Under the pieces are notes generated by a model. The model was not told where the DNA came from, did not search any database, and saw only the letters and a list, made by a program, of their open reading frames with translations. From contig CASFBF010000011.1 of the NCBI GenBank assembly GCA_949292985.1, positions 207,649-271,648 on the forward strand: 64,000 bases of DNA, written 5' to 3'. Below, in pieces: positions 34,334 to 41,851 of the stretch. Every line of letters starts with the position of its first letter. Within the stretch, counting starts at the first letter, position 1. The stretch is from an uncultured Bacillota bacterium. Its GTDB lineage: Bacteria > Bacillota > Clostridia > Christensenellales > UBA1242. Position numbers and translations under genes: made by a program.

Positions 34334-35641
34334 TTAAAACCTTAATCCTTTTTTATTTTTCATCATTTTCATCATCTCTTTTGACTGAGAGAATTGTCTA
34401 AGCAGTGTGTTAACCTGTTGCACGCTTGTTCCACTTCCCTTAGCAATTCTTTGGCGTCTAGACGCCTTAATGATGTCTGGATTTCTTCTCTCTTCGGGTG
34501 TCATAGATTGAATGATATATTTATTTATTTGAATTTGTTGTTCATCAATCTGCACGCCCTTCAATTTGTTGCCCATGCCTGGTATCATTGAAAGTATATC
34601 TTGCAAAGAGCCCATTTTCTTCATGCTTTCAATTTGGGCAAGGTAGTCATCAAAAGTAAATGAATTTTCTCTGAATTTTTTTTCAAGTGCTTTTGCCTGT
34701 TCTTCTGTAACTGCTTCCTGCGCTTTTTCAATCAGCGAAAGCACATCGCCCATGCCTAAAATTCTACTTGCAATTCGGTCTGGATAAAATGGTTCAATAT
34801 CCCCAATTTTTTCACCAACTCCTGTAAATTTAATTGGCTTTCCAGTGATTGCTTTAATTGAAAGCGCTGCCCCGCCCCTTGTATCACCATCAAGTTTGGT
34901 CAAGATAAATCCAGTTACATCGAGAGCATTATTAAACGCTTCTGCCACATTAACAGCGTCTTGTCCAGTCATGGCATCAAGTGTAAGCAAAATTTCGGTT
35001 GGGCCCACTTCCTTTTTGATGTTTTTTAATTCGTCCATAAGTTCTTCGTTGATATGCAGTCTGCCTGCTGTATCAAGAATAACAACATCATAGCCTTGTT
35101 TTTTTGCATGTTCCACTGCTTGTTTTGCGGTTTTGACTGGATTTTGCGTGCCTTTTTCAAACACTTCAACATTCGCTTGTTTACCAACTACTTGCAACTG
35201 AGAAATTGCAGCAGGTCTGTAAATATCACAAGCAACAAGCAAAGGTTTTTTACCGCTCTTTTTCAAATGTGCCGCAAGTTTTGCACACATGGTTGTTTTG
35301 CCCGCACCCTGTAACCCGCAAAGCATAATGATTGTTGGTGGAGCGGAAGAGATTACAAGTTTTTGTGAATTTGAACTCATAAGATTTGTCAGTTCATCTC
35401 TCACAATTTTGATAACTTGTTGAGCGGGAGTTAAACTTTTCATCACCTCATCGCCCACTGCTTTTTCGGAAACATTTTTAACAAAATCTTTAGCAACCAT
35501 ATAGTTAACATCAGCCTCTAAAAGAGCAATCCTTACCTCACGCATTGCCTCTTTAATTTCAAGTTCAGTCAACCTGCCCCTTTTTGTTAACTTTGAAAAG
35601 ATGTGATTAAATTTTTCGGATAAAGATGAAAAAAGTGCCAT
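34334..35641 (-). CDS. ffh: Signal recognition particle protein Ffh
   Basis: 435 aa. GTPase that binds signal sequences with the SRP RNA encoded at 20144-20416. N domain, G domain with GLQGAGKTTMCAKLA (G1), DTAGRLH (G3) and TKLDGDTRGG (G4), then the Met-rich M domain (MKKMGSLQDILSMIPGMG; TPEERRNPDIIKASRRQRIAKGSG). The start lies one base from the ylxM stop, implying coupling. Confidence 0.97.
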   Translation of the reverse strand: MALFSSLSEKFNHIFSKLTKRGRLTELEIKEAMREVRIALLEADVNYMVAKDFVKNVSEKAVGDEVMKSLTPAQQVIKIVRDELTNLMSSNSQKLVISSAPPTIIMLCGLQGAGKTTMCAKLAAHLKKSGKKPLLVACDIYRPAAISQLQVVGKQANVEVFEKGTQNPVKTAKQAVEHAKKQGYDVVILDTAGRLHINEELMDELKNIKKEVGPTEILLTLDAMTGQDAVNVAEAFNNALDVTGFILTKLDGDTRGGAALSIKAITGKPIKFTGVGEKIGDIEPFYPDRIASRILGMGDVLSLIEKAQEAVTEEQAKALEKKFRENSFTFDDYLAQIESMKKMGSLQDILSMIPGMGNKLKGVQIDEQQIQINKYIIQSMTPEERRNPDIIKASRRQRIAKGSGTSVQQVNTLLRQFSQSKEMMKMMKNKKGLRF

Positions 35642-35884
35642 TTACCTCTCCCCATTAAGTCTTTTATAAAATCCAAGTTTGGTTTCGTAAGAATTAAGTT
35701 TAGCCTCTGCTTTTGAAATAGCGTCTTTAATTGCTTGTCTTGAAACGCTGTGATTTTCTGCAATTTCAGTTATGGTCAAATCTTTTAAGAGATAATCTTC
35801 CATAACCTGTCTTTGAGTTTGCGAAAGCAACGGACCATATAAATCTAAAAGACTTGCCAAAAATAAATTTTTCTCTAAACTCAT
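35642..35884 (-). CDS. ylxM: YlxM/p13-like HTH protein
   Basis: 80 aa, short for the family (about 105-115). Sigma-region-4-like helix-turn-helix: LTITEIAENHSVSRQAIKDAISKAEAKL. YlxM binds SRP components and tunes SRP GTPase activity in streptococci. It is first in the operon and carries a consensus promoter. Confidence 0.92.
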   Translation of the reverse strand: MSLEKNLFLASLLDLYGPLLSQTQRQVMEDYLLKDLTITEIAENHSVSRQAIKDAISKAEAKLNSYETKLGFYKRLNGER

Positions 35885-35920
35885 TTCTCTCTCCGTAAAG
35901 CATTTTTACTTTACAATGTG

Positions 35921-35949
35921 ATTTTATCACATAATAATATTGTTGTCAA
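35921..35949 (-). promoter_or_regulatory. Consensus promoter of the ylxM-ffh-rpsP-trmD operon
   Basis: Minus strand TTGACA (35944-35949), 17 bp, TAAAAT (35921-35926), with TGTGA before the -10. ATGTGAT and ATCACAT flank the -10 as an inverted repeat. A GTAAAG/CTTTAC hairpin follows in the leader. Confidence 0.85.
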
Positions 35950-35953
35950 GCAT

Positions 35954-37033
35954 TTAATCGATTAAGTTTAAAATTATTGAGTTAGAAATGCTATAAAATT
36001 TTTTATTTAATTTTGCAACGCCGTTACTAATTTTAATAACACCGGTTTTTACATAGTTATCAAACTTTTTGTTTTTCAAAAGATTTGTATGAAGTTTATT
36101 CAGTTGCACACCCTCATCGCATCTTAGCCCTAACATTATCATTTCTTCATCTCGCTCGGAAGACGACAATATCTCTTTGTTTTGTTTACCTGCAAAATAA
36201 TCTTCGAAATTGTCTGCATTACACCATCTAACATTTTGCCCATCAAATGAATGTGCCCCTAGTCCAAAACCTAAGTATGCTAATCCTGTCCAATATGCAA
36301 AATTATGTTGGCTTTTAAAACCTTCGTAAGCAAAATTGGAAATTTCATAATGTTTAAATTGATTATTTTCTAAAAATTTTGTTAATTTTTCATATTTTTT
36401 TACAACTTTTTCATCATCAGGCAGTTTAACTTCGCCATTTTCAACTTTCATTTTTAATTTTGTATTATCTTCTATTTGTAGCATATAAGCGGATAAGTGC
36501 TTAACTCCAAAATTTAATAAAGTTTTTGCATCTTTTGTAACATTGCCTTTTGGAAGACCAAGTAAAAGATCGGCTGAAATATTTTCAAAGCCAGCCTGCT
36601 TCGCATTTTTTATGGCTTGAAGCGCTTGATCTTTATTGTGTCTTCTGCCCAAAAATTTAAGCATTTTATTGTTCAGAGATTGCACTCCAAAACTTATTCT
36701 GTTAAAACCTGCATCGTGATATGTTTTTAATTTTTCTTGCGTTGCCGAACACGGATTGCATTCAATGGTGATTTCCGCATTTTGCAAAACTTGAAAATTA
36801 TTTTTTATAATTTGAAGAGTTTTAACTATTTGCTTTTCATTGACGCATGAAGGAGTTCCTCCGCCGAAATATATGGTTGCGACTTCCCTATCGGCAAAAC
36901 TAAAATTTTTTATTTCATTATTCAAAAAAGTGAAATAACGATTTTTATAATTATCATCACACACAAAAGAAGCAAATGCACAGTAAATGCATTTACTTTC
37001 ACAAAAGGGAATATGAACATAAATTCCAATCAT
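35954..37033 (-). CDS. hemW: Radical SAM heme chaperone HemW-like
   Basis: 359 aa. Cluster ligands C11, C15 and C18 in [12 protein letters not shown], with [17 protein letters not shown] and HYEISNFA further on: the HemW/HemN-like set. It lacks the residues that separate true coproporphyrinogen dehydrogenases, so the heme-chaperone branch is more likely. It overlaps lepA by 4 bp (ATGA), the usual lepA-hemW pair. Confidence 0.93.
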   Translation of the reverse strand: MIGIYVHIPFCESKCIYCAFASFVCDDNYKNRYFTFLNNEIKNFSFADREVATIYFGGGTPSCVNEKQIVKTLQIIKNNFQVLQNAEITIECNPCSATQEKLKTYHDAGFNRISFGVQSLNNKMLKFLGRRHNKDQALQAIKNAKQAGFENISADLLLGLPKGNVTKDAKTLLNFGVKHLSAYMLQIEDNTKLKMKVENGEVKLPDDEKVVKKYEKLTKFLENNQFKHYEISNFAYEGFKSQHNFAYWTGLAYLGFGLGAHSFDGQNVRWCNADNFEDYFAGKQNKEILSSSERDEEMIMLGLRCDEGVQLNKLHTNLLKNKKFDNYVKTGVIKISNGVAKLNKKFYSISNSIILNLID

Positions 37034-38829
37034 TTGTCGTCATCCAATTTGAGTATTGATAAAAACGCCTCTGATGGTATTTCCACCGAACCAATTTGTC
37101 TCATGCGTTTTTTACCCTCTTTTTGTTTTTCCAAAAGTTTACGCTTACGGGTTATATCACCGCCATAACATTTCGCCAACACATCTTTTCTAAGCGCACT
37201 GATTGTTTCTCTTGCTATTATTTTATTTCCTATTGCCGCTTGAATAGGCACTTCAAAAAGTTGGCGTGGAATTATTTTTTTAAGTTTTTCAGTTATTGCC
37301 CTTCCCCTTAAATATGCGCTATCTTCATGCACAATCAATGAAAGAGCATCGCATTTTTCACCGTTCAAAAGTATGTCGAGTTTTACAAGTTTACTTGGTG
37401 CAAAGTCGTTCATTTCATAGTCGAAACTAGCATAACCTTTTGTCAAAGATTTAAGTTTATCAAAAAAGTCGTAAATAATTTCACCAAGCGGAAGATTGTA
37501 TTCCAACTTAACACGATTGGCGTCTAAATACACCATATTTTTATATTCGCCACGTTTATCTTGGCAAAGTTGCATAACGGCGCCAACATAAGTTGGTGGT
37601 GTAAAAATGCTTGCTTTAACAATTGGCTCAAAAATTTTATCAATTTCAACTGCTGGTGGTAAAGACGCAGGATTTGAAATTTCCAATTCTTCGCCGTTGG
37701 TTTTAACAACTTTGTAAGAAACACTTGGAGCGGTTGTGATTATATCCAAATTAAACTCTCGCTCCAATCTTTCTGTTATAATTTCAAGATGCAACAATCC
37801 TAAAAACCCACATCTAAATCCAAAGCCAAGCGCCTGCGAAACCTCTGGTGAAAATTGCAAACTTGCATCATTAAGTTTAAGTTTTAAAAGCGCCTCTTTA
37901 AGTTCGTTATATTTAGAGCCATCAACAGAAAACACCCCACAATAAACCACTGGCTGAACAACTTTATAACCGGGCAACGGCTTGTCAGTTTGCGCATCAA
38001 CATGCGTAATAGTATCACCCACATGAACATCTGAAACGCTTTTAATAGACGCGCACACATATCCAACTTCCCCAGCGCTTAACTTTTCAGTTTGTTGCAT
38101 TTTAGGGTTAAAAATGCCAACCTCAACAACATCATATTTTCTTCCAGTTTGCATAAATAGAATGCTGTCGCCTGCTTTAACAGTGCCATCAAAAACCCTT
38201 ATAAGACATACAGCGCCTTTAAAATTATCATAATAACTATCAAAAACCAAGCACTTCAATGGCGCTTTTTCATCTCCTTTTGGAGGCGGAAACTCTGTTA
38301 CAATTTTTTGCAAAACTTGGTCAATATTTATGCCTTCTTTGGCAGAAATACATGGCGAGTCTTCTGCTGGCAAACCAACCACATCTTCAATTTCTTTTTT
38401 AACTTCTTGCGTTCTGGCAGAAGGCAAATCAATTTTGTTTATAACAGGCAAAATTTCCAATCCCGCATCTAACGCCAAATATGCATTCGCAAGAGTTTGC
38501 GCTTCAACGCCTTGCGAAGCATCAACAATAAGCAATGCCCCCTCGCATGCCGCAAGCGAGCGTGAAACTTCATATGTGAAATCCACATGTCCCGGCGTAT
38601 CAATTAAGTTTAAAATAAACTCTTCACCCTTAAAATTATATTTCATGCGTGTTGGTGTAAGTTTTATTGTAATGCCCTTTTCTCGTTCAAGTTCCATGCT
38701 GTCCAAAAGTTGCGACTGCATATCCCTTGATGCAACAGAACCCGTCTGCTCCATAAGTCTGTCTGCAAGCGTACTTTTCCCATGGTCGATATGTGCAATA
38801 ATACAAAAGTTGCGAATGTTTTTCATCAT
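37030..38829 (-). CDS. lepA: Elongation factor 4 (LepA)
   Basis: 599 aa. Back-translocating translation GTPase. G1 [10 protein letters not shown]2 region [10 protein letters not shown]3 DTPGHVDF, G4 NKIDLPSA; the LepA-specific C-terminal domain ([30 protein letters not shown]) is complete. It begins ATGATG with no Shine-Dalgarno; a -10 (TATAAT) sits six bases upstream, so the mRNA is predicted leaderless. Confidence 0.97.
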   Translation of the reverse strand: MMKNIRNFCIIAHIDHGKSTLADRLMEQTGSVASRDMQSQLLDSMELEREKGITIKLTPTRMKYNFKGEEFILNLIDTPGHVDFTYEVSRSLAACEGALLIVDASQGVEAQTLANAYLALDAGLEILPVINKIDLPSARTQEVKKEIEDVVGLPAEDSPCISAKEGINIDQVLQKIVTEFPPPKGDEKAPLKCLVFDSYYDNFKGAVCLIRVFDGTVKAGDSILFMQTGRKYDVVEVGIFNPKMQQTEKLSAGEVGYVCASIKSVSDVHVGDTITHVDAQTDKPLPGYKVVQPVVYCGVFSVDGSKYNELKEALLKLKLNDASLQFSPEVSQALGFGFRCGFLGLLHLEIITERLEREFNLDIITTAPSVSYKVVKTNGEELEISNPASLPPAVEIDKIFEPIVKASIFTPPTYVGAVMQLCQDKRGEYKNMVYLDANRVKLEYNLPLGEIIYDFFDKLKSLTKGYASFDYEMNDFAPSKLVKLDILLNGEKCDALSLIVHEDSAYLRGRAITEKLKKIIPRQLFEVPIQAAIGNKIIARETISALRKDVLAKCYGGDITRKRKLLEKQKEGKKRMRQIGSVEIPSEAFLSILKLDDDK

Positions 38830-38835
38830 GGCAAA

Positions 38836-38864
38836 ATTATAACAAATAAAATTTATAAATACAA
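38836..38864 (-). promoter_or_regulatory. lepA: Leaderless-type promoter of lepA
   Basis: TTGTAT (38859-38864), 17 bp, TATAAT (38836-38841), then six bases to the A of the start codon at 38829. Confidence 0.75.
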
Positions 38865-38901
38865 ATTTTTAACATAAATTGTAGATTTTTGCTCAAAACT
38901 G

Positions 38902-38930
38902 TTGGGTTTTTATGTTTTATTATGTATAAT
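38902..38930 (+). promoter_or_regulatory. Promoter of the GDPD gene
   Basis: TTGGGT (38902-38907), 17 bp, TATAAT (38925-38930). Transcript start near 38937, giving a leader of about 35 nt. Confidence 0.65.
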
Positions 38931-38971
38931 AATTGAAACATAAGATTAAATTAGTTAAAGGAAAAGTAATT

Positions 38972-39700
38972 ATGGACCTTTTTAAATCTTGGCTTGTAGA
39001 AACACCAATAGCCCATAGAGGCTTTCATGACGACGAGCATCCTGAAAATTCCATATCAGCATTTAAAAATGCGATAGCAAATGGCTATGCAATTGAACTT
39101 GATGTTCAAATGCTTTCAGACGGCACAGTCGTTGTTTTTCACGATGAAAGTTTGTCAAGAATGACTGGTAATGATGGATATTTAAAATTTTTAACAAAAC
39201 AAGACTTGCCTATGCTTAAACTCAAAAACTCCAAAGAAAGCATACCAACTTTGGAAGAAACATTAAAAGCAATAAACGGTGAAAGCCCTGTTATCATTGA
39301 AATCAAAAACAATTTGAAAGTAAAAGATTTAGAACAAAAAGTAATCGACATTTTAGCAAACTATAAAGGTGAAGTGGCTGTGGCATCTTTTAATCCTATG
39401 GTTCTTGCCTATTTTAAACAACACGCCCCACACATTTTGCGTGGACAGTTGGCTGGTTATTTAAAAAATATTAAAATGAAATTTATAACAAGATGGGGAT
39501 TGAAAAGAATGGTGCTCGCAAAAAAAGTTGCAGGCGCAGACTTTATTATGTATGAAGCAAAAACGCTCCCAAATAGATTTGTAAGAAAATTCAAAAGACT
39601 TCCACTTATTGCTTGGACAGTAAAAAGCCAAGAAGAATATTTAAGAGTAGTAAAATATTGCGATAATGTTGTATTTGAAGGCTTCGAACCAAAAATTTAA
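38972..39700 (+). CDS. Glycerophosphodiester phosphodiesterase family protein
   Basis: 242 aa from the ATG at 38972 (AAGGAAAAG upstream; the frame is open 13 codons further but overlaps the transcription start). Active-site signatures: IAHRGFHDDEHPENSISAF, ELDVQMLSDGTVVVFHDE, and PVIIEIK; metal ligands Glu and Asp are present. It hydrolyses deacylated phospholipids to glycerol 3-phosphate and an alcohol. No signal peptide, so probably cytoplasmic. Monocistronic; element B follows five bases after the stop codon. Confidence 0.92.
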   Translation: MDLFKSWLVETPIAHRGFHDDEHPENSISAFKNAIANGYAIELDVQMLSDGTVVVFHDESLSRMTGNDGYLKFLTKQDLPMLKLKNSKESIPTLEETLKAINGESPVIIEIKNNLKVKDLEQKVIDILANYKGEVAVASFNPMVLAYFKQHAPHILRGQLAGYLKNIKMKFITRWGLKRMVLAKKVAGADFIMYEAKTLPNRFVRKFKRLPLIAWTVKSQEEYLRVVKYCDNVVFEGFEPKI

Positions 39701-39704
39701 TCGC

Positions 39705-39798
39705 CACACCCGCCACAATTTTAATTGCATTAAAATTTAAAAGCCTAGCATAACGCTAGGCTTTTTATCCGCTTTTCAAGCGGATGTGGGCGGGTGTG
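39705..39798. repeat. Cloverleaf element B: outer stem closing three perfect hairpins
   Basis: Outer stem CACACCCGCC (39705-39714) with GGCGGGTGTG (39789-39798), extended by AC/GT with one bulged G. Inside: AATTTTAA/TTAAAATT (39717-39737, 8 bp), AAAAGCCTAGC/GCTAGGCTTTT (39739-39765, 11 bp) and ATCCGCTT/AAGCGGAT (39767-39785, 8 bp). Junction bases: none, one (T39738), one (T39766), none, exactly as in element A. The middle hairpin followed by T bases could end the GDPD transcript. The right part overlaps the end of rsmD. Confidence 0.85.
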
Positions 39799-40318
39799 AT
39801 AAATAAGTTAAAATTATATTTCCATATTTTTTTTCATCAATTTTAAAAAACGGAGCATAATTAAATTCGTCCTCTTTTGCATGTTCGCAAACTATAACTC
39901 CTTCGCTTTCCAATAAATTATCCTCTCCTATTTTTTTAAGCGCATCTTCATAAAGCCCAGATTTGTATGGTGGGTCAATCAAAATTAAATCAAACTGCCC
40001 CCAATTTTTATTTAAAATTTTAAGGGCGTCGGCAGTCAAAACTTTTGCTTGCAGACCCATGTTTTTTAAATTTTGTTTGGTTAACCCAACGCTTTTAGGA
40101 TTTTTATCAATGAAAACAACTTCGTCAGCGCCCCTAGATAAAGCCTCAATTCCAAGCGCACCCGTGCCACAAAACATATCAAGCACTCTTTTCCCTTCTA
40201 CAAAAAACTGCAACTTTGTAAACAGCGCTTGCTTAACCTTATCTGTTGTAGGTCTGATATGGTCATAATTATTTTCCAAAAGGCGTTTGCCTTTTTTGCT
40301 TCCTGCCACTACTCTCAT
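39776..40318 (-). CDS. rsmD: 16S rRNA (guanine966-N2)-methyltransferase RsmD
   Basis: 180 aa. N-term MRVVAGSKKGKRLLE, SAM motif VLDMFCGTGALGIEALSRGA, catalytic LILIDPPYKSG. Methylates G966 of 16S rRNA. The family usually ends soon after KYGxxxLTY; here the last residues (HPPTSA) and stop are encoded by cloverleaf element B, so the original 3' end was replaced or extended. No ribosome binding site is present; a -10 six bases upstream of the ATG suggests a leaderless mRNA. Confidence 0.95.
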   Translation of the reverse strand: MRVVAGSKKGKRLLENNYDHIRPTTDKVKQALFTKLQFFVEGKRVLDMFCGTGALGIEALSRGADEVVFIDKNPKSVGLTKQNLKNMGLQAKVLTADALKILNKNWGQFDLILIDPPYKSGLYEDALKKIGEDNLLESEGVIVCEHAKEDEFNYAPFFKIDEKKYGNIILTYLSHPPTSA

Positions 40319-40324
40319 AGCAAT

Positions 40325-40353
40325 ATTTTATCATTAAAAATTAAAAATGTAAA
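40325..40353 (-). promoter_or_regulatory. rsmD: Leaderless-type promoter of rsmD
   Basis: TTTACA (40348-40353), 17 bp, TAAAAT (40325-40330) with TGA before it, then six bases to the start codon at 40318. Confidence 0.75.
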
Positions 40354-40383
40354 TTTTTAAAAGCAACTTTTGGAAATTTATTG

Positions 40384-40414
40384 TATAATTAGAAAAAGTC
40401 GAAATTTGTCGAAA
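40384..40414 (+). promoter_or_regulatory. -10 element and direct-repeat operator before the RHH gene
   Basis: TATAAT at 40384-40389, followed by two GTCGAAA repeats (40398-40404 and 40408-40414) exactly 10 bp apart, one helix turn, right at the expected transcript start. Ribbon-helix-helix repressors often bind such repeats to control their own gene. Confidence 0.5.
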
Positions 40415-40433
40415 CTTTTAAGGAGGCATTGCA

Positions 40434-40607
40434 ATGAGAAAAGATTATCCAAGATATACATTAAGAATATCTAATGTTATGTTATCTAAACTTGCAAGTA
40501 TTGCCGAACGAAATGGGCGAACAAAAAACAAAGAAATTGAATTTTTGTTAAAAAGGCACATTGCCGAATATGAGCGCTTAAATGGAGAAATTAAAATAGA
40601 AAAATAA
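40434..40607 (+). CDS. Arc-like ribbon-helix-helix DNA-binding protein
   Basis: 57 aa. YPRYTLRISNVMLSKLASIA gives the antiparallel strand plus first helix, and NGRTKNKEIEFLLKRHIAEY the turn and second helix of an Arc/MetJ fold. AAGGAGG is seven bases upstream of the ATG. It is likely a dimeric repressor, perhaps acting on the direct repeats in its own promoter. It stands alone; no toxin gene follows on the same strand (a tRNA does). Confidence 0.75.
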   Translation: MRKDYPRYTLRISNVMLSKLASIAERNGRTKNKEIEFLLKRHIAEYERLNGEIKIEK

Positions 40608-40620
40608 ACTGGCAAAATTA

Positions 40621-40649
40621 TTGACATTTTTATTTGATTTTTATATACT
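40621..40649 (+). promoter_or_regulatory. Promoter of tRNA-Lys
   Basis: TTGACA (40621-40626), 17 bp, TATACT (40644-40649). It gives a 5' leader of about 78 nt before the tRNA. Confidence 0.8.
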
Positions 40650-40733
40650 TGTTGTTGCAAGTTGATGCGCTTGTGCGAAAAGAAAACAAAAGTTACTTTA
40701 CACATTAAATTCACGCAAACGCAATAATCAAAT

Positions 40734-40809
40734 GGACTGCTAGCTCAGTTGGTAGAGCAATTGACTCTTAATCAATAGGTCCAGGGTTCGAGCCCCTGGC
40801 AGTCCACCA
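40734..40809 (+). tRNA. tRNA-Lys (anticodon CTT)
   Basis: 76 nt with encoded CCA. Acceptor GGACTGC/GCAGTCC, discriminator A, D arm GCTCAGTTGGTAGAGC, anticodon stem ATTGA/TCAAT with loop CTCTTAA (anticodon CTT, reads AAG), T arm CAGGGTTCGAGCCCCTG. Confidence 0.97.
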
Positions 40810-40810
40810 A

Positions 40811-40843
40811 AAAAATCAGCCAACAGGCTGATTTTTTTATCTT
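40811..40843. terminator. Terminator after tRNA-Lys, bidirectional
   Basis: AAATCAGC, loop CAACAG, GCTGATTT with a T run on the plus strand and A-rich start giving a T run on the minus strand, where it also ends the PIN gene. Confidence 0.85.
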
Positions 40844-41553
40844 ATTAAAAAGTCATCGTTAAATTTTACTTGATTCTTCCCCATTTTTGGTGCATACTGA
40901 ACCTTTGGCGCTGGGAAATGCAGGAACTTATTACTATAAACCAGGTTTATAAATTCCATAACATGATAAGGTCTTGGTGCAACTTGCTTATTTCTATCAC
41001 TATAATCTTCATAGAAACAGTTATAAGTTCTATTGATATTTAAAATCTCATGTGCCCTAGTTTTATTTGATTTAATCTTTTTACCAAATGCAACATAATC
41101 TTGATCATTAAATGTTACTAAACTAATGCCTAATGTGCTTGCTTCCGCCATTATATACGCATCATTTGAAGGCACATATGCTCCGCCAGCAGCACTATAA
41201 ACTTGCTTCATAGGCGACAAACTGCCATCTTCCTTTACTTCACTATAACTTGTTGCTAGTTTATCAATTTTCTTGGCATAATTTAATTCGTGCGGAGTGA
41301 TGACAGGAATGCAACAGAAATTTTTTATAAAATCATCTACCGCAGGATTTTTCATCTGAGGATTATGCACTTCATTGAAAACAACACTTGTAACAACAAA
41401 TCTAATACTTAGATTGTTATTTTTTATATCATTCAAAAAATTTTGTATCCTATTTACTGTATCAGTCTTCAAATAAACTTTATTTGAACCTGCGTATATT
41501 TCTGCAAAATTTATCAAAGCATCAGAATCCAACGCTATATAAAGAGGTTTCAT
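40837..41553 (-). CDS. PIN-domain protein, probable toxin of a two-gene module
   Basis: 238 aa. Acidic residues of a PIN ribonuclease are in place: ALDSDALINF (D9, D11), VFNEVHNP, PSNDAYIMAEA and LVTFNDQDY. The final 70 residues (NRTYNCFYEDYSDRNKQ to the end) extend beyond VapC length. The start overlaps the stop of the small upstream gene (ATGA), the translational coupling seen in toxin-antitoxin pairs. PIN proteins cut RNA with two metal ions. That this pair is a toxin-antitoxin system is inference from fold and arrangement. Confidence 0.75.
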   Translation of the reverse strand: MKPLYIALDSDALINFAEIYAGSNKVYLKTDTVNRIQNFLNDIKNNNLSIRFVVTSVVFNEVHNPQMKNPAVDDFIKNFCCIPVITPHELNYAKKIDKLATSYSEVKEDGSLSPMKQVYSAAGGAYVPSNDAYIMAEASTLGISLVTFNDQDYVAFGKKIKSNKTRAHEILNINRTYNCFYEDYSDRNKQVAPRPYHVMEFINLVYSNKFLHFPAPKVQYAPKMGKNQVKFNDDFLIR

Positions 41554-41726
41554 TTGTTTTCCTCCTTATCATCAACAACAATAACGTCTACATTGTTTTC
41601 TATTGCAAAATTTTCTGCATTTTTTACCATATCAACCAAATTTTGCAATCTTTCCTTTTCAGTCATATTCGACCTTTGTTTTTCCATTTTTTCACGAACA
41701 CTTTTTAACTTTTCTAACTCTTCCAT
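41550..41726 (-). CDS. Small acidic helical protein, probable antitoxin partner
   Basis: 58 aa. Residues 1-30 form a charged coiled coil (MEELEKLKSVREKMEKQ), followed by a helix and an acidic C-terminus (VIVVDDKEENK) that could wrap around the PIN active site. It overlaps the PIN gene by 4 bp. No DNA-binding domain is visible, so if it is an antitoxin it may not repress its own operon. GGGGAG lies upstream of the ATG. Confidence 0.6.
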   Translation of the reverse strand: MEELEKLKSVREKMEKQRSNMTEKERLQNLVDMVKNAENFAIENNVDVIVVDDKEENK

Positions 41727-41851
41727 GCTCTCGCTTCTCCCCTTTACTTTTTATTTTACATTTTTAAAAAAATTTGTCAATAAAAAAATTCTATAAATGC
41801 TTTTATAAAATTCGACAATGTGATAAACTATAATAGAAACGGGAGATAAAA

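Noticed and set aside
40445-40714. 89-codon minus-strand frame across the RHH gene and tRNA promoter
   Set aside because: It overlaps a clear RHH gene with ribosome binding site and a consensus tRNA promoter.
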